A stretch of DNA of 64,000 nt from Prauserella flavalba (GCF_003202235.1 NZ_MASU01000023.1:33345-97344); one strand, 5' to 3'. Shown: positions 35,333 through 44,905, numbered from the stretch's first letter. Made by a program: numbers and translations. The notes: generated from the letters alone by a model not told the origin.

Positions 35333-36166
35333 GTGGAGCGCATCCCGCAGGGCATTCTCGACGAGCGGACGGCGGCGAGCACGTTCGAGCTGACCCGCCA
35401 CGAGCCGGCCGAGCCGCTGCGCCTCTTCGTGCAGTACTACTGGATCGTCCGCTGGGACCTGCGGGGCAGGCAGGCGCACCGCCAGCGGGTGCTGCCGAAC
35501 CTCTCGGTGCACGTCTCGTTCTCGCGCTCGGCCTCGGGGGTGTGGGGGCCGGGCCGCGACGTGTTCTCCTACCTGCTCGATGGGCGCGACCAGGTGCTCG
35601 GCGTGCGGTTCCACCCCGGCTGCTTCCGCTCCTTCGCGGGCAGGCCGGCCGAAGAACGGGCCCTGCCGCTGGCCGACGTCTTCGGCCCGCAGGCCGTCGA
35701 GACCGAGGCCGCCGTGCTCGCCGCCACCGGCACCGCCGAGATGGTCCGCCTGACCGACGAGCTGCTGGGCAAGGACGTGCCCGAGCTGGACGCCGCGGGG
35801 GCGCAGGCCCGCGACGCGGTCCGCTTGATCGCGGGCGATCCCGGGCTCACGAGGGTCGGCGCGCTGGCCTGCGCCACCGGGCTCTCGGTGCGGACGCTGC
35901 AACGGCTGTTCGCCGACCAGGTCGGGGTGAGCCCGAAGTGGGCGATCAGGGTGTACCGGTTGAGCGACGCGGCGCGGCGCATCGCCGACGATCCCGCGCT
36001 CGGCCACGCCCGGCTCGCGAGCGAACTGGGCTACAGCGACCAGGCGCATTTCGTCAGGGACTTCACCGCGGTCGTGGGCACCTCCCCGGCGCGCTACGCA
36101 CACACGCAGACAGGAAAGCGGTGGCCTTCCCGACAAACGGGAAGGCCACCGCCTTCAATTCAGTGA
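35333..36166 (+). CDS. AraC-family transcriptional regulator
   Basis: About 277 aa. N-terminal DUF6597-like domain (EPLRLFVQYYWIVRWDLRG, VLGVRFHPGCFRSFAG) and a C-terminal double HTH (VGALACATGLSVRTLQRLF and ARLASELGYSDQAHFVRDF). The GTG at 35333 is supported by TACCGT 6 nt upstream. The last ~16 codons read through a perfect terminator-like hairpin (36118-36152), so the C-terminal tail is probably of no functional weight. Divergent from the TIGR03086 gene; the target is unknown. Confidence 0.88.
   Translation: MERIPQGILDERTAASTFELTRHEPAEPLRLFVQYYWIVRWDLRGRQAHRQRVLPNLSVHVSFSRSASGVWGPGRDVFSYLLDGRDQVLGVRFHPGCFRSFAGRPAEERALPLADVFGPQAVETEAAVLAATGTAEMVRLTDELLGKDVPELDAAGAQARDAVRLIAGDPGLTRVGALACATGLSVRTLQRLFADQVGVSPKWAIRVYRLSDAARRIADDPALGHARLASELGYSDQAHFVRDFTAVVGTSPARYAHTQTGKRWPSRQTGRPPPSIQ
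36118..36152. terminator. Bidirectional terminator between AraC gene and lsr2
   Basis: A 15-bp perfect stem (36118-36132 with 36138-36152, loop ACAAA). Its core GGTGGCCTTC/GAAGGCCACC is shared with the dispersed palindrome family. It lies 25 bp beyond the lsr2 stop and inside the last codons of the AraC gene. Confidence 0.75.
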
Positions 36167-36176
36167 AACCGCTATT

Positions 36177-36524
36177 TCAGTTTTTGCGGTGATAGGCGTC
36201 GACGACTTCCGAAGGGATGCGGCCGCGGTCGGAAACCTCGAAACCGTTCTTCCTCGCCCACGCGCGAATGGCCTGATTCTGTTCGCGGTCGACCGCCGCC
36301 GAACGGCCCGGCGCCTTGACGGCGGCAGGGCGGCCCGCCCGCTTCCGGCCACCGGCCCGGCGCGCGTGCTCGACATACTGGGCCAGCGCATCCCGCAATT
36401 CTTCGGCGTTTTCCGCGGAAAGATCGATCTCGTAGCTCACCCCGTCAAGCCCGAACTCGACGGTCTCCTCGGCCTCTGACCCGTCCAGATCGTCCACGAG
36501 GGAGACAAGGACCTTCTGCGCCAT
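36177..36524 (-). CDS. lsr2: Lsr2 nucleoid-associated xenogeneic silencer
   Basis: 115 aa. N-terminal dimerisation domain ([25 protein letters not shown]) and C-terminal DNA-binding domain with the AT-hook-like RGR core ([15 protein letters not shown]). It bridges DNA and silences AT-rich foreign genes. The start ATG has AGGAGG 5 nt upstream. It lies between lysS and the AraC gene as in relatives. A second lsr2 elsewhere in the genome is possible. Confidence 0.96.
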   Translation of the reverse strand: MAQKVLVSLVDDLDGSEAEETVEFGLDGVSYEIDLSAENAEELRDALAQYVEHARRAGGRKRAGRPAAVKAPGRSAAVDREQNQAIRAWARKNGFEVSDRGRIPSEVVDAYHRKN

Positions 36525-36547
36525 GGTTCCTCCTGTTTAAAGCCGGC

Positions 36548-36578
36548 GTTAGATCGCGTGGTCACCACGCACGGTCAA
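36548..36578 (-). promoter_or_regulatory. Candidate lsr2 promoter with internal dyad
   Basis: On the minus strand, TTGACC (36578-36573) precedes GATCTAAC (36555-36548), giving a -10 at 17 or 19 bp. A perfect dyad GCGTGGT-G-ACCACGC (36556-36570) fills the spacer, where a regulator could sit. Confidence 0.45.
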
Positions 36579-36661
36579 AAGCCTTTGACTTGAGACATTA
36601 ATACCCGTTGCCAGGAGCAAAGGCAAATCAACATCTGCGGATACAGATGTGTCCGCCGCGA

Positions 36662-38167
36662 TTATTCGGGACGGACCAGCGGGAAGAGGATCGTCTCCCG
36701 GATACCGAGACCGGTGAGTGCCATCAGCAGCCGGTCGACTCCCATTCCCGCGCCGCCGGTCGGTGGCATTCCGTACTCAAGTGCACGCAGAAAATCCTCG
36801 TCCAGGCGCATGGCCTCGCTGTCACCCTTCGCGGCGAGCCGGGCCTGCTCGGTGAGCCGTTCCCGCTCCACGACGGGATCGACGAGCTCGGAGTAACCCG
36901 TGGCCAGCTCGAAGCCTCGCACGTACAGGTCCCACTTCTCGGCCACGCCCTCCTCGGTGCGGTGCTGGCGGGTCAACGGGGACGTTTCCACCGGGAAGTC
37001 GCGCACGAATGTCGGCGCCACGAGGTGGTCGCCCACGAGGTGTTCCCACAGTTCTTCGACGAGCTTGCCGTGGCCCAGCTTCGGATCGACCTGCAGCCCA
37101 CGCGACTCGGCGAACGCCCGCAGTTTCTCGACCGACGTTTCCGGGGTCACTTCCTCACCGAGCGCGTCGGAGAGCGAACCGTACATTGTGATTGCCGACC
37201 ACTCGCCGGAGAGGTCGTACTCGCTTCCGTCGGCGAGCGTGACGACGTGGGAACCGAATGCGGCCTCGGCCGCTTCCTGCACCAGCTCGCGGGTCAGCAC
37301 GCCGATTGTGTCGTACGTCGCATAGGCCTCGTAGTATTCGAGCATCGCGAACTCGGGCGAATGGGACGAGTCGCTGCCCTCATTCCGGAAGTTCCGGTTG
37401 ATCTCGAAGACCTTCTCGATACCGCCCACCACACAGCGCTTGAGATACAACTCGGGCGCGATACGCAGGTAAAGATCCATGTCGAACGCGTTGGAATGCG
37501 TCACGAAAGGCCGCGCGGAGGCCCCGCCGTGAAGCGTCTGCAGCATCGGCGTCTCCACCTCGGTGAATCCACGCCGGTGGAATGAATCGCGCAGCGCCCG
37601 CATCACCGCGGCACGCGTGCGCACCACGTCGCGGGCCTTCGGCCGGAGGATCAGGTCGACATAACGCTGCCGGACCCTGGTCTCCTCGGAGAGCTCCTTG
37701 TGCGCGACCGGCAGCGGACGCAGCGCCTTGGCCGTGAGCTGCCAGCTGTCGGCGAACACGGACAGCTCACCGCGCTTGGACGTGATCACCTCGCCCTGCA
37801 CGAAGACGTGGTCGCCGAGGTCGACGTCGGCCTTCCACGCCGAGAGGGCCTCCTCACCGACCTTCGCGAGGCTCAGCATCGCCTGCAGCTCCGTGCCGTC
37901 GCCCTCACGCAGCGTGGCGAAGCAGAGCTTGCCGGTGTTGCGCAGGAACATCACGCGGCCCGTGACGCCCACCTGCTCACCGGTCTGCGTGTCGGCGGGC
38001 AGACCGGGGTGTGCGGCGCGGACCTCGGCCAGCGTGTGGGTGCGCGGCACCTCGACGGGATAGGGCTCGACGCCGGAGGCCAGGATCCGGTCCCGCTTGT
38101 CCCGGCGCACCCGCATCTGCTCCGGCAGGTCGTCCTCGCTCGTGGGCTGCTCCGGGATATCGCTCAT
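36662..38167 (-). CDS. lysS: Lysyl-tRNA synthetase (class II)
   Basis: 501 aa. N-terminal OB-fold anticodon domain ([24 protein letters not shown]), class II motif 2 ([30 protein letters not shown]) and motif 3 ([21 protein letters not shown]). The ATG start has TACCCT 8 nt upstream. Lies downstream of coaX on the same strand with 58 bp between. Confidence 0.97.
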   Translation of the reverse strand: MSDIPEQPTSEDDLPEQMRVRRDKRDRILASGVEPYPVEVPRTHTLAEVRAAHPGLPADTQTGEQVGVTGRVMFLRNTGKLCFATLREGDGTELQAMLSLAKVGEEALSAWKADVDLGDHVFVQGEVITSKRGELSVFADSWQLTAKALRPLPVAHKELSEETRVRQRYVDLILRPKARDVVRTRAAVMRALRDSFHRRGFTEVETPMLQTLHGGASARPFVTHSNAFDMDLYLRIAPELYLKRCVVGGIEKVFEINRNFRNEGSDSSHSPEFAMLEYYEAYATYDTIGVLTRELVQEAAEAAFGSHVVTLADGSEYDLSGEWSAITMYGSLSDALGEEVTPETSVEKLRAFAESRGLQVDPKLGHGKLVEELWEHLVGDHLVAPTFVRDFPVETSPLTRQHRTEEGVAEKWDLYVRGFELATGYSELVDPVVERERLTEQARLAAKGDSEAMRLDEDFLRALEYGMPPTGGAGMGVDRLLMALTGLGIRETILFPLVRPE

Positions 38168-38175
38168 GAGGCCTT

Positions 38176-38181
38176 AGGGTA
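38176..38181 (-). promoter_or_regulatory. Candidate leaderless -10 of lysS
   Basis: TACCCT on the minus strand ends 8 nt before the lysS ATG. Confidence 0.45.
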
Positions 38182-38225
38182 CGAACACCCGTGCGAGCCG
38201 TGCACACGGGTTACCCGTTGCGGGC

Positions 38226-39011
38226 TCAGCGCACGTTGCGTTCGTAGACCAGCCGCAGGCCCAGCAACGTCAGCTCGGGCCGGTGCTCGGTGATCGTCTC
38301 CGACTCGTTCAGCACGAGCGGCGCGAGACCACCGGTCGCGATCACCTCGACGCGCTCTCCCGAACCGCCCGCGAGTTCGCGCGCGATGCGCCGCACGAGG
38401 CCGTCGACCTGCCCGGCGAAGCCGAAGACGATGCCCGACTGCAGGCATTCCACGGTGTTCTTGCCGATCACCGAGCGCGGGGGCACCAGCTCCACCTTGC
38501 GCAGCGCGGCCGCCCGCGCCGCCAGCGCGTCGACCGAGATCTCGATGCCCGGCGCGAACGCCCCGCCGAGAAACTCGCCCTTCGCGGAGATGGCGTCGAC
38601 GTTGGTGGACGTGCCGAAGTCCACCACCACGCACGCCGTGTTGTGCAGGTGGTGCGCGGCCAGCGTGTTCACCAGCCGGTCGCCGCCCACCTCCTTCGGG
38701 TTGTCGACCAGCAGCGGAACGCCCGTGCGCACACCAGGCTCCACCACGATCTTCGGCACCCTCGGGTAGTACCTGCCGAGCATCACGCGCAGCTCGCGCA
38801 GCACGGCGGGAACCGTCGACAACGCGCTGATGCCGCTCACCGAGTCGGCGTACTGGCCGAGCAGCCCGCGCATCGTGAGCGCGAGCTCGTCGGCGGTCAT
38901 CCGCGCGTCGGTGCGCATCCGCCAGTCACGAACCAGCTCGGCCGACTCGCCCCTCCCCGAGTAGAGGCCGAGCACGATGTTCGTGTTGCCGATGTCGACG
39001 GTGAGGAGCAA
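38226..39011 (-). CDS. coaX: Type III pantothenate kinase
   Basis: 261 aa ASKHA-fold kinase for the first step from pantothenate to CoA. DIGNTNIVLGLY (phosphate 1), PGVRTGVPLLVDNPKEVGGDRLVN, VVDFGTSTNVDAI and ISALSTVPAV. The start is TTG directly after the panD stop. In mycobacteria CoaX coexists with the main kinase CoaA, so its activity here is not guaranteed, but the motifs are intact. Confidence 0.95.
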   Translation of the reverse strand: MLLTVDIGNTNIVLGLYSGRGESAELVRDWRMRTDARMTADELALTMRGLLGQYADSVSGISALSTVPAVLRELRVMLGRYYPRVPKIVVEPGVRTGVPLLVDNPKEVGGDRLVNTLAAHHLHNTACVVVDFGTSTNVDAISAKGEFLGGAFAPGIEISVDALAARAAALRKVELVPPRSVIGKNTVECLQSGIVFGFAGQVDGLVRRIARELAGGSGERVEVIATGGLAPLVLNESETITEHRPELTLLGLRLVYERNVR

Positions 39012-39512
39012 CTAGCTCTCCGCGTGGAGGAGGGCGTCGAGCTTGGCGGCGTCGACCGTCTCCGCCACCGGGAACGCCTGCGGCTCTCCCACCTGCGGGC
39101 CGATCGGCAGCGCGCCGCTCACCAGGCCCGTGCCATCGGGTGCCTCGGTCGGGTCGCTGCCGAGGTTGACGATGCGGTTGTCGGCGTCGACGAACACGAT
39201 CTTCGGCTCGAACGACGCCGCCTCGGCGGAGTCCATCTGCCCGTAGGCGATCAGGATCACCAGGTCACCGGGGTGCACCAGGTGCGCGGCGGCACCGTTG
39301 ATCCCGATGACGCCGCTGCCGCGCTCACCCTTGATGACGTAGGTCTCCAGCCGCGCACCGTTGGTGATGTCCACAATGCACACCTGCTCGCCGGGCAGCA
39401 GGTCCGCGGCCTCCATGAGCTCCTCGTCGACCGTGACCGAGCCGACATAGTGCAGGTCGGCCTGCGTCACCGTCGCTCTGTGGATCTTCGACTTCAGCAT
39501 CGTGCGGTACAT
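39012..39512 (-). CDS. panD: Aspartate 1-decarboxylase
   Basis: 166 aa. Makes beta-alanine for pantothenate. The self-cleavage site G24-S25 (HYVGSVTVD) that forms the pyruvoyl group is present, with [21 protein letters not shown]. About 30-40 residues longer at the C-terminus than E. coli PanD; actinobacterial PanD tails affect stability in mycobacteria. Cotranscribed with panC (12-bp gap) and coaX. Confidence 0.96.
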   Translation of the reverse strand: MYRTMLKSKIHRATVTQADLHYVGSVTVDEELMEAADLLPGEQVCIVDITNGARLETYVIKGERGSGVIGINGAAAHLVHPGDLVILIAYGQMDSAEAASFEPKIVFVDADNRIVNLGSDPTEAPDGTGLVSGALPIGPQVGEPQAFPVAETVDAAKLDALLHAES

Positions 39513-39524
39513 CCGGGACTCCCT

Positions 39525-40439
39525 CTATACCCCTGCGTCCTCAGTGGACAATTGTGAGCCGTACTCGGCGGCCGCGCCGAGCAACACGGCGACGTTGTCG
39601 ATCAACCGGGTCTTGCCGACCCTCGCGGCGATCAACAACCGTGCCTCCCCATCGACGGGCGCGGGCCCCAGATCGGTTCCCCGCAGTTCCAGGTAGTCCA
39701 CCTCGACCTCGGGCCGGGCCGCGAGCGTCTGCCTCGCGGCGTCGAGCACGGCCTCCGCGCCGAGGCGACCCGCGTGCGCACCGGCGACGAGCGCGGCCGA
39801 CAGCGTCACGGCGTGTTCGCGCTCCGGCTCGGACAGGTAGACGTTGCGCGACGAGAGCGCCAGCCCGTCGGGCTCCCGCACCGTGGGCACGCCGAGCACA
39901 CGCGTCTCGAAGTTCAGGTCCCGCACCATCTTCCGGATGAGCACCAGCTGCTGGTAGTCCTTCTCCCCGAACAGCGCGTGGTGCGGCCTGACGATGTTGA
40001 ACAGCTTGGACACCACCGTCAGCACGCCCGCGAAGTGGCCGGGCCGCGACGCGCCCTCCAGCTCCTCGCCGAGCGGACCGGGCTGCACGGTGACGCTCGC
40101 GCCCTCGGCGTAGAGGTCACCGGCCTCTGGCGTGAACGCGATGTCGATGCCCATCTCCTCGAGCACCGCGAGGTCACGCTCGAGCGGCCTCGGGTACGCC
40201 TCGAAGTCCTCGCCCTCCCCGAACTGGAGGGGGTTCACGAAGATCGACGCGGCCACGATGGTGTTGGGCAGCCGCTTGGCCCTGCGCAGCAGCTCGCGAT
40301 GTCCCGCGTGCAGCGCGCCCATCGTGGGAACCAGCGCGACGTTGCGGCCCACCGCGCGCAGCGCCGCCGTCACCTTCGTGACCTCGGCGGGCGCGCGGTA
40401 GGTGTTGAGCGTGCCTCGGGTGAACTTCGGGGCTGTCAT
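39525..40439 (-). CDS. panC: Pantothenate synthetase
   Basis: 304 aa. ATP-dependent ligation of pantoate and beta-alanine. HIGH-like TMGALHAGHRELLRRAK, FVNPLQFGEGEDFEAYPR, FGEKDYQQLVLIRKM and KMSKS-like ALSSRNVYLS. The start overlaps the stop of the DUF2520 gene by 4 bp (ATGA), so the unit runs DUF2520-panC-panD-coaX. Confidence 0.97.
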   Translation of the reverse strand: MTAPKFTRGTLNTYRAPAEVTKVTAALRAVGRNVALVPTMGALHAGHRELLRRAKRLPNTIVAASIFVNPLQFGEGEDFEAYPRPLERDLAVLEEMGIDIAFTPEAGDLYAEGASVTVQPGPLGEELEGASRPGHFAGVLTVVSKLFNIVRPHHALFGEKDYQQLVLIRKMVRDLNFETRVLGVPTVREPDGLALSSRNVYLSEPEREHAVTLSAALVAGAHAGRLGAEAVLDAARQTLAARPEVEVDYLELRGTDLGPAPVDGEARLLIAARVGKTRLIDNVAVLLGAAAEYGSQLSTEDAGV

Positions 40440-41341
40440 GGGGTTTCACGTCCGTTGTCGAGGAGTTCGTGGAGCTCGGCCGCCGCGTCGGCGCCGAGCA
40501 GTCCGGCGGCGGTGGCCCTGTCGGCCGTCCTGCGCGCGAGCGTGGCGTACGTGGCGGCCACGTCCGGCGCCTCGTCCGCCAGCACGGCGAGGTGCTTGGC
40601 GACCGTACCGGCGTCGCCCCGTGCGACCGGCCCGGTCAGGGCACGGTCCCCGTGCCGCAGCACGTTGTCCAGCGCGGCGGACAGCAGCGGGGCGAGCAGG
40701 CGTTCGGCATGGCGCACACCGCCCGCCCGCAGCAATTCAACACTGTCGGCGACGAGCGTGATCAGGTGGTTGGCGCCGTGGGCCAGCGCGGCGTGGTAGA
40801 GCGGCCTGCTGGCCTCCGGGATCCGCACCGGCTCGGCGCCCATCTCCACCGTCAGCGCCTCGCCGACGTTCCAGGCCGCCTCGTCACCCTCCGCGGCGGT
40901 GACGCCGACGCCGCACGTGGCCAGCCGCTCCAGGTCCTCCTCACGGCCCGTGAAGGTCAGGACGGGATGCAGGGCCAGCGGGAGCGCCCCCAGTTCCGTG
41001 GCGGGGCTCAGAATGCCGATGCCGTGCGCACCCGAGGTGTGCACCACGATCTGGCCCGCCCGCAGGGCACCGGTCTTGGCGAGCCCGGCCGTCATGGGCC
41101 CCAGCGCGTCGTCGGGCAGCGCGAGGAGCACCAGGTCGGCGCGCCGCGCGACCTCGTCGGGCGGCAACAGGGGAACACCGGGCAGCAGCTTCTCCGCGCG
41201 CCGGACCGAGGCGTCGGACACACCCGACGCGGCGACCACGGTGTGGCCTGCCCTGGTCAGCGCCGCGCCCAGCACGCTGCCGACCCTGCCCGTGGAAACG
41301 ACACCCACCGAAAGCCGGGCGGGCCGCGCCATCGCGGTCAT
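40436..41341 (-). CDS. Rossmann-like / DUF2520 protein
   Basis: About 301 aa. N-terminal NAD(P)-binding Rossmann fold (VGVVSTGRVGSVLGAALTRAGH) and helical DUF2520 domain (PLALHPVLTFTG, ALAHGANHLITLVADS). The fold resembles ketopantoate or prephenate dehydrogenases. Its conserved place before panC suggests a role in pantoate supply (ketopantoate reduction), an inference from context. Start ATG 41341 chosen; TTG 41353 and ATG 41332 are alternatives. Confidence 0.85.
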   Translation of the reverse strand: MTAMARPARLSVGVVSTGRVGSVLGAALTRAGHTVVAASGVSDASVRRAEKLLPGVPLLPPDEVARRADLVLLALPDDALGPMTAGLAKTGALRAGQIVVHTSGAHGIGILSPATELGALPLALHPVLTFTGREEDLERLATCGVGVTAAEGDEAAWNVGEALTVEMGAEPVRIPEASRPLYHAALAHGANHLITLVADSVELLRAGGVRHAERLLAPLLSAALDNVLRHGDRALTGPVARGDAGTVAKHLAVLADEAPDVAATYATLARRTADRATAAGLLGADAAAELHELLDNGRETP

Positions 41342-41487
41342 CGCGCACACCAACGGACGCTCATGGTCAAAACTCCCAAGCTCGTTCCAGTCCCGCTCTT
41401 CGGTCGCGGGTACCAGACGACGGCGCGAGAGTAGCCCCCGAACGCGCCGGTAACGGTGACCAGGTGACGAGCTTCACCCGTCCCGGT

Positions 41488-42648
41488 TCACCCCGTCCGC
41501 CCGGCCGTGGCGAGCCGGACGGCCTCCGCGCGGCTGGCCCGCACGACGTCCACCAGCTCCTGCTGACGCTCCTCGCTGAACGGCCTCCGCCGCAGGAACG
41601 CCAGCTCCGTGACACCCGCCTGGTATTCCGCGACGGCCCTCGCCGCGGCCCGGCCCGACTCCCTGCGCGCCAGCCGCCGCCAGCGGCGCCGCTCCTTCAG
41701 ATCGGCGAGCAGATCGATCTCCGAGCGGGCGATCCAGCCCGCGGCGGCCATGCTCGGCAACGCGGCGGCGATGATCCGCTGCTCGCGGCGCCGCTGCCAC
41801 AGCACGAGCAGGAACACGCCGACGAACATCGGCACCATGATCAGGAAGTAGACGTTGAGGAACGCGGTGGCGCCGCCGAGCACCGCCGAGGCGTTCCACA
41901 GCGCGTGCAGGCAGACGGCCGCCACGTAGGCGGCCAGCGGCAGCAGGACCCGCAGCGCCCTGCCGTGGCTCTGCGCGGCGATGCCGAGGCCGATGCCGGT
42001 GAGCACCGTGAACAGTGGGTGGGCGAACGGCGAGAGCACCCCGCGCAGGATGAACGCTGCGACGACACCTGAGCTCAGCCCGTCGCCGAAACCCTGCTCG
42101 GCGAAGGCCCGGCCGAAGTAGTAGATGTTCTCCGTGAACGCGAACCCGGCCGCGCTGAACCCGGCGTAGACGATCCCGTCGACGACGCCGTCGAACTCGT
42201 GCGAGCGCCGCCAGAGGATCACGACCACGGGCACGGCCTTCATGAGTTCCTCGACCAGCGGCGCCGAGACCACCGCGCTCACCTTGCCGCCGTTTCCGGA
42301 GCCGAGCAGCAGGTCACCGACGGTCTCGGCGGTGTCGTTGATCAGCAGCGCCGAGAGCGTCGCGACGCACGCGCCCCACAGGAACGTGAGCAGCAGCAGC
42401 TTCGCGGGCTCCGGTTCCCAGCGGTCGATCCAGAGGAACGCCGCGGTGACGACGGCGACCGGAACGACGGCGGCGATCACCCCGATCACCACGGCCAGCA
42501 CGCCGACCCTGACCGTCGCGAGCGCCACCACGAGCAGCCCGCACAACGCGACGCCGACGAGGCCGACGACCGGCAGCAGCACGGTGATTCTGCGGGGCGT
42601 GTGCCGGCGCAGGTGCTTGACGGGCCGGCTGGTGATGGGTCCGCTCAC
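41488..42648 (-). CDS. PrsW-family intramembrane protease
   Basis: 386 aa with about eight membrane segments. Motifs: EE in APLVEELMKAVPV, GFAFTENIYYFGRAF, HPLFTVLTGIGLG and HALWNAS, which together form the glutamate/histidine metal site of PrsW proteases. PrsW in Bacillus cuts anti-sigma factors; the substrate here is unknown. A basic cytoplasmic tail of about 90 aa follows. GTG start with TAGGGT 6 nt upstream. Mycobacteria lack a gene at this position between Rv3603c and Rv3604c homologues. Confidence 0.9.
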   Translation of the reverse strand: MSGPITSRPVKHLRRHTPRRITVLLPVVGLVGVALCGLLVVALATVRVGVLAVVIGVIAAVVPVAVVTAAFLWIDRWEPEPAKLLLLTFLWGACVATLSALLINDTAETVGDLLLGSGNGGKVSAVVSAPLVEELMKAVPVVVILWRRSHEFDGVVDGIVYAGFSAAGFAFTENIYYFGRAFAEQGFGDGLSSGVVAAFILRGVLSPFAHPLFTVLTGIGLGIAAQSHGRALRVLLPLAAYVAAVCLHALWNASAVLGGATAFLNVYFLIMVPMFVGVFLLVLWQRRREQRIIAAALPSMAAAGWIARSEIDLLADLKERRRWRRLARRESGRAAARAVAEYQAGVTELAFLRRRPFSEERQQELVDVVRASRAEAVRLATAGRTG

Positions 42649-42654
42649 GCGGGC

Positions 42655-42660
42655 ACCCTA
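42655..42660 (-). promoter_or_regulatory. Candidate leaderless -10 of the PrsW gene
   Basis: TAGGGT on the minus strand ends 6 nt before the GTG at 42648. Confidence 0.5.
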
Positions 42661-42673
42661 GCGTCGGCGGCCG

Positions 42674-44359
42674 TCAGTCCTCGGCACGACGCCGCCTGCG
42701 CGGCGCGGAATCACTCGAGCCGTGTGCCGCGAGCAGCTCGCTCACCGACTTGCCCTCGGCGTGTGACCCGCTCGGTTCGGGTTCGGGTGCCCTGCGCCTG
42801 CCGCCGCTCGAGCCGTTGGTCTCCGGCTTGGCCCTCCGCCGCCCGGACTCGGCGGGTTCAGCGGCCGTGAAGCCCTGCCACGGCGGCTCCCCTTCGGCCC
42901 TGCGCCGCCTGCCGCCGCCGGAGTCGCCGTCGCCGCCGTGCCGCCCGGTGCTCGCGGGCTCCTCGTCGTGGTCGGCCTTGCGCCTGCGCCCACCGGGACG
43001 GCCCTGCAGATCGCGGATCTCGGGCGGCAACGTCGGGTTGGGCGTGGCCTCGACGGGCTCGGACTCCTTGGCGGGTTCGGGCTCAGGCAGCGTGACGGGC
43101 TCGGGCTCGGGCTCGGGCTCCGGCGGGACCCGGTGTGAGCCGGTGTCCTGCTGCCGGGTCGGCGCCGCGGGCCGGGCGGGCGGCTCCGGTTCCGGGGTGG
43201 CTTCGGCGCCCTCCCAGGCCGGCGTCCAGTCGGGGTCGACACTCCTGGCGTAGGTCGTGGGCGGCTCGGGCTTGGCGGCCTTGCGCTGCGGCGGCTCGAC
43301 GCTCGACGCGGGCCTGCCCCTGCGGAGCGGCTCCATCGAGGGCCGCGTCGGCAGCGGTTCGGGGCGTTGCGGCGCGTGTGGTTGTTTCGCGGGCTCAGGC
43401 TGCCGTGCCGGGCGGTTGGCGGCGGGGCGCTGTTCGGGTCTCGACCGCTCCCCGGGCTGCTCCACGGGCCGCTCGGCGGGTTTCCGGACCGGCTGTTGCT
43501 GCGGCCGCGACCGCTCCGCGCGCGCCATCTCCGCTCGCGCCAGCTCGGCGGCCTTGGCCGCGCGGGCCGCCGCCGCACCGGCCTGGTCGGTCGGCCGCAC
43601 CCGCCGGGTCGGCAGATCGGCCGGCCGCTCGACCGGCTTCTGCGACGGCCTGCTCTCCTCCGCGGGGAGGGAGGGCCTCGGCACGAACGCCGTCTTCGGT
43701 TCCTGCGGCTTGGGCTTCGGCGGCGGCGCCTGCTGCGGACGCCGGGGTGGGCGCAGCACGACGTCCGGCTCCTTGTCCCGCACCCGGGTGATCAGCTCGG
43801 TGGGCCGTTCGGCGACCTCGGTGCCGTTCTTGCCCGCCGTGAGCTGGGCGGGCACGTTGCCGTTCGACTCACCCGCGGTGACGATCCTCGGCTCCTCGCC
43901 GATCGAGCGCATGCGGGTGGACTGCGCCGTGAGCGCGACGCGCTCCCACAGCACCTCGCCACCGAACAGGGCCTGCAGACTCTCGCGCAGTGCGGTGACC
44001 TCGTTGCGCAGCGCCTCGAGCTCCTCGCGGGACTCCTCCTCGACGCGTTCCCGCGTCTCCGCCTCGATCTCCAGCTCGAATTCGCGCCGGGCGGCGATCT
44101 CGCGTTCCAGCTCCAGCTCGTAGATCTCCTGCGCCTGCGCCGCGGCCTGCCCGGTCGCGGCGGCCTGCTTGCGATAGCGCACGGCGACGAACGCGCCGAT
44201 CAACGCCGCCCAGAGCGCCGCGAGAAGCCCGAGCCGCAACCATCTGAGGTCCTCGGTGAGAACGAGGACCAGAGTCGCACCGATGGCGAGGGCGAAGCCC
44301 GCGGCCAGCCACGGCCTACCGGAAGAGTGGCCGCGCGAGTCGTCACCCACGCCAGTCAT
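42674..44359 (-). CDS. Membrane protein with coiled coil and long Pro/Arg/Glu-rich tail
   Basis: About 561 aa. Two membrane helices at the N-terminus (PWLAAGFALAIGATLVLVL and GLLAALWAALIGAFVAV), then a coiled coil (EIYELELEREIAARREFELEIE) and about 350 residues rich in Pro, Arg, Glu and Ala, probably disordered. The same place in M. tuberculosis holds Rv3604c, an Ala/Arg/Pro-rich membrane protein, so they are likely orthologues (DUF6779-like). ATG 44359 has TACGGT 7 nt upstream. A role at the cell envelope is a guess from topology. Confidence 0.75.
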   Translation of the reverse strand: MTGVGDDSRGHSSGRPWLAAGFALAIGATLVLVLTEDLRWLRLGLLAALWAALIGAFVAVRYRKQAAATGQAAAQAQEIYELELEREIAARREFELEIEAETRERVEEESREELEALRNEVTALRESLQALFGGEVLWERVALTAQSTRMRSIGEEPRIVTAGESNGNVPAQLTAGKNGTEVAERPTELITRVRDKEPDVVLRPPRRPQQAPPPKPKPQEPKTAFVPRPSLPAEESRPSQKPVERPADLPTRRVRPTDQAGAAAARAAKAAELARAEMARAERSRPQQQPVRKPAERPVEQPGERSRPEQRPAANRPARQPEPAKQPHAPQRPEPLPTRPSMEPLRRGRPASSVEPPQRKAAKPEPPTTYARSVDPDWTPAWEGAEATPEPEPPARPAAPTRQQDTGSHRVPPEPEPEPEPVTLPEPEPAKESEPVEATPNPTLPPEIRDLQGRPGGRRRKADHDEEPASTGRHGGDGDSGGGRRRRAEGEPPWQGFTAAEPAESGRRRAKPETNGSSGGRRRAPEPEPSGSHAEGKSVSELLAAHGSSDSAPRRRRRAED

Positions 44360-44366
44360 GCCCAAC

Positions 44367-44372
44367 ACCGTA
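44367..44372 (-). promoter_or_regulatory. Candidate leaderless -10 of the Pro-rich membrane protein gene
   Basis: TACGGT on the minus strand ends 7 nt before the ATG at 44359; it also argues against the slightly longer GTG start at 44368. Confidence 0.5.
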
Positions 44373-44428
44373 CCTTCTAGTAATCCATCCGAGACCTTGT
44401 CGGTACTTCGAGCGGTGGCTTTGGCGCG

Positions 44429-44890
44429 TTAACCGGTCACTCTCCGATCGCGATCATGATCACGGGATTCCGGTGCCCGACAACAGTGCTCCAGCCACAG
44501 AGCCGCGGCGATGAGCGCGGCGGCGCAACCGGCGCCGACGATCGCGGCGGGCAGGTCGTCGGACGCTGCGGTGAGCTCGTCGGCACGGGGCGCGAGATAG
44601 GCCACACCGGCGAGCCACGCCCCGAGCATGAGGGCTCCGAGCAACGACGACGCCTTGGCTAGTGCGACGGCCCGCGCGATGCCGATGCCGGTGACCACGC
44701 GACCGCTGCGGATGCGGTTGCGGACCACGAACGCGAGCACCAGTTCGCCGACGGCGAGGACCAGCAGCGTGGCGCCGGCCAGCGTGGGCAGGCTCGGCAT
44801 CGACTCGTAGGCCACCTCGAACAGGAAGTAGACCAGCGCGAGGCCGATCACCCCGGCGACGAGCAGTTCCCGTGGCCGAGTGAAGTGCAT
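44429..44890 (-). CDS. DUF3180 family membrane protein
   Basis: 153 aa with four membrane helices (LLVAGVIGLALVYFLFEV, TLAGATLLVLAVGELVLAFV, LLGALMLGAWLAGVAYL, AIVGAGCAAALIAAALWL). Matches DUF3180, which follows folK in most actinobacteria (Rv3605c); here the MerR gene has come between them. ATG 44890 has TACGGT 6 nt upstream. Function unknown. Confidence 0.88.
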   Translation of the reverse strand: MHFTRPRELLVAGVIGLALVYFLFEVAYESMPSLPTLAGATLLVLAVGELVLAFVVRNRIRSGRVVTGIGIARAVALAKASSLLGALMLGAWLAGVAYLAPRADELTAASDDLPAAIVGAGCAAALIAAALWLEHCCRAPESRDHDRDRRVTG

Positions 44891-44896
44891 GCCCCC

Positions 44897-44902
44897 ACCG
44901 TA
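44897..44902 (-). promoter_or_regulatory. Candidate leaderless -10 of the DUF3180 gene
   Basis: TACGGT on the minus strand ends 6 nt before the ATG at 44890. The palindrome at 44906-44958 begins 4 bp further upstream. Confidence 0.5.
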
Positions 44903-44905
44903 GCG

